Shown: piece after piece, positions 24,401 to 35,635 of the stretch
How positions within the stretch are numbered: the first letter of the stretch is position 1
How the letters are laid out: every line of letters begins with the position of its first letter
Assembly: GCF_018691265.1 (NCBI RefSeq)
Contig: NW_024881324.1
Coordinates: 1,856,730 to 1,920,729, forward strand
Direction of reading: 5' to 3'
Length of the DNA stretch: 64,000 nucleotides
DNA from: Tyto alba
Taxonomy: Eukaryota; Chordata; Aves; Strigiformes; Tytonidae
The notes under the pieces: model-generated
Told to the model about the DNA's origin: nothing
Database searches by the model: none
What the model saw: only the letters and a program-made list of their open reading frames with translations
Position numbers and translations under genes: made by a program

Positions 24401-27400
24401 TGCTCCATAAGTCAGCTGCAAACACACTTCTTTGAGGTGTATATGCATATGTATTTTTTGTATTACTGGTCTTTAGAAATATGTTAGGGAGGTTGATGGG
24501 GAGAGCAAGTTCTGCTGTGCCATCAGAGCTCTCAAATCAGGGAATGTGTTTAGTCAATATTCTTAAAATATTTTGAATGTTTTGAACCTTTATGTGTGGC
24601 ATCGATGATAGTATGTGCTTTGCATTAGGATCAGAAAATTAATTGAATTGATTTTGATTTTTCTACTGAAATTTAAGCGAAAAAAGAAGGAAAACTAGTT
24701 AAGTCCTAATTCCTGATTTCAGTTGTTCTGATAGGCAGCAATTTAATGATTGTCCTGTGTAATATAGTGCATACCTGAGCATACACTGTAAGAAGGATGC
24801 TATCGAATCTTTAAGCAAACATGCAGTACTTGCACTTAGAATAAGTCTCATAATACATTTTAAATAAGAACCAACTTTTCCACTGTAAAACAGAATGTTT
24901 TCCTGTGAGGACCAAATGAGCACTGTGTATTAAGGACAGATGAATGGAAAATGCCAGCTGAACATGGTACTTAGACCAGAATAATGATTCAAATAGAGAT
25001 AAGATATCAAAATGGATGATGTTTGTGAAATGGCACTTAGAATAGTATCAGTGTTAGACAATTTTCCTGTTTTAGTGAGGCCTTAAAATGGTTTGCAGTG
25101 GAGACACTTTTGTGTTAAAAGACTACAACTTCTCTGGTTTCAAAAGGTTCATTTTCATCCCTTTTACCTGTCCAGATGTGCAACATATTTTGTATCAAAG
25201 TAGTCTGTAATCTCAGTGAAATTAGCTTGCTGTAGTAGGCTATACTAGGTAGGGTTTTTCTCCTGCTGTGTTACAATGACTACTTCTGCAAAATTTTTTC
25301 ATACTTGATCCATTTGAAGGAAGATGTGCCATCTACTGCTTGTTGAGAAAAGCATGTTTCTAATAGTAACATATGTAGTGATAGCACTAATATGTTGAAG
25401 ATGTGAGCAAAATTGATTTACAGATGAATGAACAAGACTGATAATATTCTCAGGATTCTTGGATTTTAATCAAGAGAATTGTTTGGATCATTCGTGGGGA
25501 CAGCTCACCATAGGTTATTCCAGTTCTAAATGTTAAAAACAACTAGAATAGCAGACTAAGTAAATTCACAAACAGGGAGTCAAGTCGCTGAAAAGCATTC
25601 TGTATAAAATGTAATGGTAAAGCTGACATCTGCCAAGTACATACCGATTTTCATACTATTATAAAGTGGTATCCCAGCCTTCTTCACCTTAATTTGATCT
25701 CAAAAGTGAAAACTTCTTTTAGTGTTCTAAGCATTCTGTATGACAGATTTTTTGATTTAGTCGTTAAACTGAAGACGTAAATAATTCACACTATCCTTTT
25801 TCTGTATCACTGGGTTTCTCCAAAAAGAGATTGCGAGTATACATCAGAATAATAATAAAGTGGTGCATCGAATGCTATTAAATGGAATAGATAAATTAAT
25901 GCTTTTGAGTATACTACTGTGTATCTCAAAGTAATACAAATCAGTAAGTTAAAATTTGCAAATATGAATGTAGCTGCTTTTTTTTTTTTTTACTTGGAAC
26001 ATTGTTTGCTCTGTATAAGAGAATTCCATAATGTTTTTAATAGAGATAAAAATTCCTAAAGCGTACTGAATCAATATAACAATTCAGAAAAGATGCAGTG
26101 TGATCAAGCTTGGATTAAAAGCATCTGTGTGCTTGTCAATAAGGAACTGTGATGAGTTTGAGGGTATCATATTGACTGTGTATTAATACATGGTATCCTA
26201 TAAGACCATCAGCTGATTGTTTAGAATGTAAATGAATCTGTTGATGGATCCAGTGACTGATGGCTTAAATTCCAATTAATCAATTGCTTCATTGGTTTCT
26301 TAATTCAGATCAAATATCTCAAGTACACACAGTTCTTTTATGGTCTTAAGAGAAATTAATGCTTTAAAACTGATCTAATCAGTCTCATATAAATGCCACT
26401 ACATTTTTTGATTGCATCCTGTGTGACGGCATTGCAGCTTAAATGTTTGGGATGTTTCAGGTGTCTTGGTTTTTTTTTCCTCCTTAGAAGCTCTCATCAC
26501 TGAAAGCTTCTTATCATAGTGGTAAATGAAACTCTGTACTCTAACATGTCATCTTGGTGCTGCTCTTCATCTTGTCATCAGTTTAAAATTTTCATGCACA
26601 GTCACTTAGGTAATATAAATGATTTAAAAATTAAGTTGTTCGTAAATGATCTGGTGTTAGGTGTGCGAAGTCAAAGTCCATTTTTCTTCTGTTGGGTATA
26701 TTCCAGTAACCCATCTCTTTTAATGCTTTTTTGACTTAAAGCTGGTAATATTACCAGACAATATATAGCTGTTTATGACACCACAGTTCCACGTGCCCTG
26801 TTTCCCAGTGACCCATCAATTAATTCATCAACACTTGATGCAGGCTCTTTACTGTGACACTTATACCAGTTGATCTTAATTTGATTGCCGTTAAAACCTT
26901 CCTTTCCTGACAACTGTTGTCAATTATACAAAATAAAATCAAGTATTCATAAGTAGGCTGTAATAGGATATAGGCAGACAGATTTAATAATTCAGTTTTG
27001 CTTAGGCTTGAAAGGCATTAGTTGTAGCTGTTGTTCTCATTTGTAAAAAATTCATTGGATACAGCTCTTGAGAGAGAAGGCAGACATAATTTTATTTATT
27101 TAGATTTGACTGAGAAGAACCCAGACACGTAGTAGTGGTTTAGCATTTTCTCTGTGTAAGAATAACTGACAAGAATTCTTACAGTTACATATTATATAAA
27201 GTAAATGAAATTTAATTTTATGATTTTTTTTTTTTTGACTAATTTAAGTGCACACATTCTATGGTTGTTTTCTGATGATATATCTGTACTGGACTGTGGA
27301 ATTCAACCGTGCATTTATGCAGACAATACCTTTTCAGGACCTGTTTGGTTGATCTTTAATGTGCTTGTAAAATACTAATATTCCTGCATATCTTGCTATA

Positions 27401-28117
27401 TACAACTAAATTATAGTTGCCTCCCTCTGATGCATCTTCAGAACAGTATGACGTTAAAATATGTGCTATGGCATATTTGAATTATACCTGTAAGCTCTCT
27501 GTAGTGCTTACTGGCAAGTCTTTTTTTTAAGCCTGCTGGTATTTGGCAAAAAATTTGCAAGCAGAAATCTGTTAACTTCAGTGTTCTTCAAGAGAAAGTA
27601 AGGTTTACAGAACCTCTGTGTTGTTGATTGGCTTCTTCTATACTATTCTTTACTGTGTATACTGACATTTGTAACAAATACTGTGTGTGGGTTGACTGGT
27701 AAGGCTCTGTGGAAGGGATTTGAATGTACTTGTGAAATCTAAAAATGGAAGTCTTTTTAAAAATAATTTCACTTGTAAAATGCTGATTAAATAGGTATAG
27801 TTGAAGACAAGATCTGCTGTAAGTGATTGCTCAAAGCAAGAACAGAAAAAGTAAAGGACATAAGTGTAGAAGTATTTTTACAATGATGTATCATTCAATT
27901 TGCCATTTTTTTAATGCTAGTCAGAATAAATTATTCCTTAGGGCTGCTTTTCCCCTGAATTCAGAATCCTCTCTTCCGTCTCATCTCATGACTTAGAGCT
28001 TCTTTCTCAGATCCTTCTTCCAGGCCAGGAACTGGGAGTGGGGAAATCAAAATTAAGTTCTGGATACAGGACAAGTGGGGTAGATTAGTTTCTTATGGTA
28101 AGAAAAGCATCTTAATT

Positions 28118-28119
<2 letters not shown>

Positions 28120-28150
<31 letters not shown>
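28120..28150. repeat. poly(T) tract, 31 bases
   Basis: The longest homopolymer in the window, following CTTAATTTC and followed by AATTTTGTGATTGGGGGG. Confidence 0.9.
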
Positions 28151-28155
<5 letters not shown>

Positions 28156-30663
28156 TGTGATTGGGGGGAGATGGGACAGTGCTTCCAAGCATTTCAAAAT
28201 GGAGCAGTTACAGTAGCTATTTTTTCCAGAAGACTTTGATTTTTAGAAGTGTTATGTACTGCTGACTCAAACACCTTCCTAAGATAAAGTACATGTGACT
28301 TCCACTCAATACATGGTGGGGTATCTATTTTTTTACAGGTCCAATGGCTTGGTAGGGGTGAAGAGTTGTTTTTATACACTGTTTCTAATTACATGTTTAG
28401 TCTCCCATGTTTATATCTTAGTTAAGCCAGGTTTAAAATCAGTTTCTCATGGTATAATTAAAACCTAGTCAAATCTGCTGCAGTATTTGAGGTAGAGAAA
28501 GAGGATTGTATTGTTTCAGTTTTGCTGTTGTGATCACTATTGAAAGCTGACCTGGCAGAAAGCAGTCCCTTTTTCTGGATAAAAGGGAAACAGGCTATGA
28601 GATAAGTTATTGATGAAATTAACTGCTGAAGTGGAGAGGAAATGCAGCTGGCCAATACATGTCATAGTGTGAGCTCTATTAAATGAATATATGTGCAGTC
28701 AACCATTCACAGGAGCAACGCTGGTCTTGAACTGCATTGATCTATAGTATAACTCTAAATGAAATTGATGGAAGAGAGCAACATTGACAGGAAGGGTAAA
28801 GAGAACCATGAAATGTCTTGTACAGGAAAAGGATGATGGAAAGTAGGCTCATCTGTGCCATGGAGAGAAAGTGTGGTGAAACCGTGGTATTCCTAGGTGT
28901 TCCTTGGTACCTCACCCTTACTTATAATGCAGTGTATGTCACTGGATTCTTCAAAAAGTGCTTTATAGTATTTTATTTTTAGAAGACAATCCATAAAGAC
29001 TCCTGTCAAGATACAGCTTTTCAGGGTGCAGCTCTGAGCTTTGGGTGAAATTTAGTTGTGATAATGTGTTCTGAGAGCTGTTTAACATTTAAAGATTTTT
29101 TTACTTACTATGCACTTAATATAAATACAGCTGTTACATGAAGGCTTGTAAGCTTCTTTCAAGACTTGTGCAAAAATGCTACCTTCTAGTCAGATAAGAT
29201 TTCAGGTGGCTTCTCTCAAGCATGACCTTTCAGACCGTTAGCTCATTGAACTGCTTAATTTACAGGTCTTGAAGAAAACGTTGGGTTCTGTTAGATTTTA
29301 CTAACATCAGTACATAAATGTGTCCTACAAAGGAATCTCCCTCTTAATTTTGTGTTCACTGATAGGTACCCTTTCTTGATGTATTGCCTATTAGATTCAA
29401 AGCTTTTAGGACATTGTTGCCTTGTCTGTGTAAGAAGACTCAAACGTGGATAATGTCCTTTGCCAGTGTTTCCCTCAATTTAATTGCTACCATATCACTT
29501 CTAGTGATGAAACTGTCAGGTTTTTTTTTAATTGGTTGAAATATAGAAGGAATTATGAGTGTATATACACATAAATCTATACACGTTGTTTAAATCCTAC
29601 AAATAATGAGAAAAATCTGTTTTTATTTCACACCAATAGCACACAGTTACAACAGTGTATACAGTTCCTAGACTGTAGCGTAATGGAAGTTGTGATTACT
29701 GCTTCAGAAATATTTAAGGTTTCTTTAGTGTAGCAATTGTGAAGAGTATTGCTAAAATTTTACCACCTTTTTTAAAGGCTTCAAACTAGATTGAAAGTAT
29801 AGCTAATCATATATGTTTTTAATAGATTTGCAATGTTCATGTGCAGTCTTTTTTGAACCTTACATTACTAATCTATGTAATACTCCGGGTTTGATTATAT
29901 CCCCTAAGCTAGTTACTGGGGTGGGGGGGAGGCTCTGCACTGGTCTCAATTTTCTGCTTCTTAAATGCAGTCGTCTGTCTGTAAAGCATGCTGATTCTCT
30001 TCAGTATAGACAGCAGTCTGTATCTTGAGCTTCCCTCATATCTTAAGTACTGTACACGTGTTGACAGGTTTCTTTAGCCTTGGATCCTTGACAATTACAG
30101 ATGATTCAAAATAATGTATTTTAAGTATAATACATTGGGACCCATATTGTTTTGGATGGTATCCATGTGAAGGGTTTATTTAAAAAAAAATAAATTCCAG
30201 GAGAAGCCAGGAAAGTATAAGCAGTAGAAGTTTGTGATGTCATACCAGCAGAGAGACAAAAATCACAGGCATCAGTTCATTATTTTATTGTCTTGGAATT
30301 GTACAAGTGTCACAATTCTAAAAAGAAAAAAAACGAAACCTGTTTCAACTTCAGCCAATGAAGTTGTGTATCTTCTGATAATATTTGCAAACTTGCTTAG
30401 AAATTAAGAGACCTGTAAAATAAGATTTCCCTCCTTGTTCATAAGCAGACATATTGTTAATTTTACCCCAAAAAATTATGCTATTGTGTGATATCTGGAG
30501 CATTCCTAGATGAAAGCACACAGACATTCACAATATGAATCCTTTTATATGTAGCATGTGTATTTAAAGATGGTTGTAAATGGCTTCATTTTCGCTCTAG
30601 ATTTTTTTTAACCCAAACTGAATTTTTGAGATAACCAGTTTGATGTCTCTTTATGACTTCAAG

Positions 30664-30758
30664 GTTCATGTTTCATTCGAACTGACCAGCTCGATGGAGA
30701 AACAGACTGGAAGCTGAAGGTTGCTGTCAGTTGTACGCAAAGATTGCCAGCTTTGGGG
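30664..30758 (+). CDS. ATP9B: ATP9B exon with the DGET dephosphorylation motif
   Basis: After completing the split Gly codon, the exon reads [16 protein letters not shown] and on to the [14 protein letters not shown] segment. DGET is the P4-ATPase signature of the A domain (TGE in cation pumps). Its Glu is the residue known to act in hydrolysis of the aspartyl-phosphate during the E2 step. The intact motif argues that this is a working enzyme, not a pseudogene. The acceptor CTTCAAG has a weak pyrimidine tract and the donor GGG|GTAAGC is good. The exon is 95 nt. Mammalian ATP9B differs here by about one residue (TQQ for TQR) from memory. Confidence 0.97.
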
Positions 30759-32064
30759 GTAAGCATTTTATCTGTTTGCTTTTAAGATATCTTCCATGTA
30801 TGCATACATATCTTTTACAGAAAAGTTTGTTACAAGTATTGTAAGTATTGGTAAAGATCTGTTACCACAGTCTTAGTTTTTGCAATAAATAGGAGATAGA
30901 TATCCCACTGAATGTGGAATGAGAAGTTGTTTATGCAAATATTCTTGATTTTACATTGAAAATAATCTGGGACAGAATAGGATTTTTATCTTTCAATTTA
31001 GCAGCTCTCATTGTGGTCCCCTCTGAGAGCCATACTCTGCAGAAGCATATCACAGTTACAGTGTTTTCAACCAAGTGTTACGCTGCAAGTGCAAGTCATT
31101 CTTGCCTCAAGAACCGGTGCTTTAGTCACTAACTTGTAAGCTTGGGAAAGAGCAGTCTGCTGTTGGAAGGTAAAGCGCTTTTTGTGAAGATGCTTTCTGG
31201 TCTGACTAGGTACAGCGTGCAAGTTCTTGCAAGGATGTCTTAAGAGTTGCCTGAGTGTGTGTATTTTTTGTGTGCATATATATGTTGCGCCACAGATAAC
31301 TATTAAAATCGTGAAAAAGGACACGTGCCTGTCTGTATATGTATGTAAACATTCAAAATAGACACCTATCCACAAAAATGTATGTAGAATTGTATAAATG
31401 TCTCTTAATGAGAAGCAGAATTGTGTCCATTGTACTGGGGAAGCTTGCTATTTTACAGGAGAGTTGGCTTGGTATTAAGAGACTTCCTCTGAAAACATGT
31501 TCAAGTTACAAGCTTGTGGAAATTTTCCCATACAGAATTTCTGGTGTTTTGACACTAAATTCTTTGGGTGTTTTATTAAAGGCAAACATACATTTAGAGG
31601 ACTGTTTATATGCTATCTCAATAGAAAAAATGTTAGATTATCTGCCAGATTTTAGCAGGACTGCTGCAGTTATTCTTCCAGAATTACAGAGTTGCTGCCA
31701 CACTGAAATTAGCAAAAGGGGGGGGATTTTTTCCTGTGTTCATAGTGCTCTGCTACTGGCTTCACATGTGACAGGAGGAAGAAAAATTAGCTAGGCTTGT
31801 ATTTAGAGGACTGGAGATGAGGAATGGTACTGAAGACTGGTCATGCCAAGTCAGGCTCCAAGACAGGAGTGTTCTGGTGCAAGAACAGACTTTAACAAGT
31901 ATTCTGTAACCTGCCATTGAATTTAGGGTTTGTAATAATGCCTCTCCTGTAGGATTTTACCATTTAATCGTTGGCCTATCTTGTTTTCTCATTCAAAAAA
32001 AAAATCATTTGAGACAGATGCATGCATTTGACTAAAATCCAGTCGATTTTCTATCTTGCCTCGA

Positions 32065-32087
32065 TTTTTTTTTTTTTTTTTTTTTTT
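32065..32087. repeat. poly(T) tract, 23 bases
   Basis: An uninterrupted T run between CTCGA and GTGTAGTG. It lies 280-450 bp upstream of complementary A-rich tracts. Confidence 0.9.
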
Positions 32088-32341
32088 GTGTAGTGTTTTT
32101 CAGATAGTTACAACTGTGTCCAACTTAACTATTATTTTTTACTTCCTCTTTTGTTTTGGAAGCATCACTGACTGCACTCAGCATGTACAACTCTTTGTGC
32201 AGAGCACTGCCTCTGAGTTCTGTTTGGTTACAATTTCAGTGTTCTGAGCTTGGAAGTTTCGGTGGTCTGAGCTTTGGTTCTGAGGCTGATGAAATCTGGA
32301 GTAAATTACAATGCAAAGGTTTCTCTACACTCTCCTTTGGA

Positions 32342-32421
32342 AAATAAAAGAAAAAAAGTTTTTTTAAAAAAATAGATAATTAAAAAAAAAAAAAAAACAA
32401 AAAAACAAAAAAAACAACAAA
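32342..32421. repeat. A-rich low-complexity tract
   Basis: A series of A runs is broken by single C, G or T bases and preceded by AAAATAAAAG. It resembles a decayed poly(A) stretch, but no source sequence could be recognised upstream. Confidence 0.75.
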
Positions 32422-32515
32422 TCCCTGTCTGAAATTCTCCCTCCTTGCTAGGAAGAAATAGACCTGGTAGTGCAGGGAATTGTTGTATTGCAACTTTTAT
32501 ATGATGTCCTTTGTT

Positions 32516-32534
32516 AAAAAAAAAAAAAAAAAAA
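32516..32534. repeat. poly(A) tract, 19 bases
   Basis: An uninterrupted A run between TTTGTT and TTGGTTATC. It can pair with the T run at 32065-32087. Confidence 0.9.
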
Positions 32535-34727
32535 TTGGTTATCAGTAGACTTGTCCAAGAATTTGTTAAGCATCTATGGAGATAGTATAAAATTTTAGTT
32601 AAACCTGTGCATTTGATTTGAAAGAAGTAAATGTTCGTATTGTAGTTGTTTACAGTTGAAAATAAATCAGAAACAGTTGGAGAGTCTGCATTTGAATGGT
32701 AGGACATGCAGCCTCAACTTCCTGCAGAAGTAATGGTTTGCTTCAGATGGTGGTTGATTTGGACATGTCGGGAAGGGAAAGGCAAAGTATCGTCAAGAAA
32801 TTATTTGTGTGTGTAACCAAGTCAACTGTACGATATAGTAACCATTTCTTCCTTCATTGTTTCCACTTACTAACCTACCTCTGATTGATCTGTGCTGCTT
32901 GCAAGATTTGCATAATCTCCTTCTTCTTGAACTGTCGGTTACAACCTGAGTTGCATCATCAGGTGCAGTTAATCAAGGAGCTATGTACACTTAACAAACC
33001 TTCCCTGGCTACTGGCAGCAAATGGAAGCCACCAAGCAGTTGATGTACCTCTGCCCTTTCTCTCATCATGCGGTTATTGGTGGTTAAGTGTGCTAGCCAA
33101 GATTTTCTCTGCATTAAGGTAACATGTCATCCTGAAGTAACTGACACTGGGTATAATACTTCCTGCCAGCTGAACTAAACTATCTCCCAAGTTTCATACT
33201 GTATGGTTTGGTCAAACCATTGACACTTGGTGGTCCTTCAATGAGATCATATTAAATGGCTACTTCCCAGCTGGTCTTAGACTGTCTGCAGTGGTCATGT
33301 CATGCATCTGCTTCACTCCTAAGCCCCATCTGTTTGAGAATATTTTGGGGAAATGGTAGCCTAATGCACCCAAATATAAATGCTTTTTAGGGGATACTCC
33401 CATCCATCACAGATGATAATACTTAGTGCACATCCCAGAAGGCTGTTTCCGTTTCTGTGGAAAGCACAGTGGTATTTTTTTAATTTCTGCAAAGACACTG
33501 CTACCTTTACTGAGATGGCAATCATATGCAAGAGTGTCGGCCATCTGAAGAAGCTCTGTGGGTGGACAACTTCAGAAGATCAGTATGAACCTCTAAGCAA
33601 GTTGTGAATTTCAAACTAACAAAAAATAGCATTATGGAGTTATTTTATTCTAAGCCTATCTTTTGTAATTCTAGTAGAGTCACAAGCTGTATCTGTATAT
33701 AGTCTTGCATGTATTCTTTTTAAATTAAAATGCAGTGGGCAGGATTATTTGTTTATAGTTATGGTAAAAATAATGGGTTTCAAAAAAAGAGTACAAATAG
33801 GATACACACTTTAAACATGTAGGGGTAGTGCTTGGCACCCTTTGAAACTTTACACCCAGCTTATCTAAAATATGTAGTTGTAGTTTTTTCATCAAACCAT
33901 GTTCAAGCTCTCTTGTACACACAGTAGAAGAAATCTGAAGCAACTAGGTTAAAAGTGAAGATCATTTGAGAAATAAATTTCAAGTAGACTTTTTCTCACC
34001 GTAGGCTTCTCCAGTATCCTCTGCTGCTGCAATCTTCTGTTAATAAAACTGAAAATTCAGGCAAGGTGTTTTCCAGATATTAACTTGAAAATGTCTGTTG
34101 CTTTGTAAAATATCCCTATGCTTTGTTTCTGTTCCTATCTTGAAAAAACACTGTTTTGCAGCAATTATTTACAGTGATTATCTTGCTAACCTGTACAGTG
34201 TGTTATAAGGACATATATACTTTCTGATAGGCTTAAAATTACTTTGCAGAAATGTGTTGGGGTTTGTAGCAGCCTAGCTAAGGACTGAGCTTTGTGCTCT
34301 GGTCTGGGATGAACTTGTTTTTTAACTTGCCTCTACAAAATGTGAGGAGAATCGGGCAGTGATCCTTCTGCTAAAAGAGGCGGCAAGGTCATGATCCTCC
34401 TCTCTCTCTGTTTGCAGTATGTGCTGCACAAGGTGGGCCATGCATCGTGTTTCTCCCCAAAATAATCGACATAGTGAAAATATAAGGCACTTTGGGGAAC
34501 ACCTATCGAAATGTTTTGGTTTAGCTTTTTTTAAAACCATCTATTAATGAAAACTTGTTTTGCTTTAAGGAGTTTTGGGAAATGAACTTTCCCAAATGCC
34601 AGATCATTCATACCTGATAAACGCTGGCTTCTGTCCGTTCAGTATAATGCTGCTGCTTCCCTAGGTAGCACAGTAGTTCTTCTGCTGTGCCAGTATTCCC
34701 CAAAATACTCACAAATAGTTTTTCCCC

Positions 34728-35635
34728 TGTGCTGGTTGTGCCGTAGCCAGCGCGGGAAGGAAGGCCGTGGCCGCTGGGCCCTGCCCTCAGGTGAGGGCGA
34801 GTCCCCCCCACCCTGGGCAGGGAACCGTGTCACAAGGGGTTTTGCGAGAATTCACAAAACTAATTTCAGATTAGTTGAGAGGCAGGGTAAGGAAAATGGG
34901 TAGCTCACAGTACATTCTGTGCCTGCGAAGAATTGCAGGAAGAGCTCAGAGTCCTGGTAGTCTTGTCCGTTTCAAAGGCACAAAGTTCATGTTTTAATTC
35001 AATACTGCCTTTAAACTGGATCGAAGGATCATATTTGTATGGGGGGCTGCAAAAACGGGTTAGGTTTATCAGGTGAACTTTATATGTTTTTAAGATAAAC
35101 CAGCAGTTTACTGCAGGGGGTCCCTTCACAGGGAGAACCTGTTCATACAGGGGCGTGCCCGGCCCGATCTCTGGGGTCTGGCATTTTGCCCTTGCTGTCT
35201 CTGGGCCGAAGTTCTGGGGTTTTGCTGTAATGGAACAAATAGTTTTGGCTGACTTTCTGTCTGAAGAAGCAGTTGTTCGTTGCAGTAGTGCTTTTCCTGG
35301 AGTCCAGGGACTCTCCACATGTAAAGCAACACTTGTTATAGTGTCTTCTCCATGCGCTTGCATGGAGCTGTGGCTTACAGTTCATAATTACGTGTTTAAA
35401 AATATTTTTAATAATTTAAGAGGATGTCTGCAAGTTGAGCATAAAATAGACAACAATTTCATTGCGTGCTTGACAGAATATACTCCATAATTGTCACTCG
35501 TTTTGATTTCTTTAGTTATCAGCATGTATTTAGTATCGGTATGAGTTAGCTTTAGATAGGTGGTGAGTATCTTGTGTTGGCACGAGCGGTTGGTCGTGTC
35601 AGCTGAGCAGCACTGTAACCCTACCCGCTGTGACA
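34728..35635 (-). mobile_element. possible antisense solo LTR, about 0.9 kb (tentative)
   Basis: A segment more G+C- and CpG-rich than the host intron begins TGTGCTGGTTGTGCC and ends GCTGTGACA. It therefore has TG...CA ends, and its minus-strand start would be TGTCACAGCGGG. CCCC flanks both ends (34724-34727 and 35636-35639) and could be a 4-bp duplication, but such a simple sequence is weak evidence. A minus-strand ATTAAA lies near 34993. No retroviral protein was recognised; the 152-codon minus frame at 34905-35363 matches nothing I know. Alternatives are an unrelated old repeat or a G+C-rich regulatory stretch. Confidence 0.4.

Larger units (their letters stand above)
14769..30663 (+). other. 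ATP9B: intron of ATP9B, 15.9 kb
   Basis: This is the largest complete intron in the window. It holds T runs at 15256-15274, 19257-19285 and 28120-28150, a closely spaced pair of AATAAA signals near 17506-17546, and an antisense CR1 fragment at 20647-21450. The rest is T-rich sequence with no recognised coding, RNA or transposon feature. It ends with a rather purine-containing tract before the CTTCAAG acceptor. Confidence 0.9.

Noticed and set aside
31339..31794. 151-codon + strand open frame in unique intron sequence
   Set aside because: It begins in A/T-rich sequence with no promoter or domain and falls wholly inside an ATP9B intron. Chance is the simplest account, though it cannot be tested here.
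32150..32421. Processed pseudogene ending in the A-rich tract
   Set aside because: An AATAAA-like word precedes the A tract, but no parent gene or target duplication could be recognised. Processed copies are rare in birds.
34905..35363. 152-codon minus-strand open frame
   Set aside because: It lies within the G+C-rich candidate insertion. No known protein motif was seen, and overlapping frames in the same block are also open.
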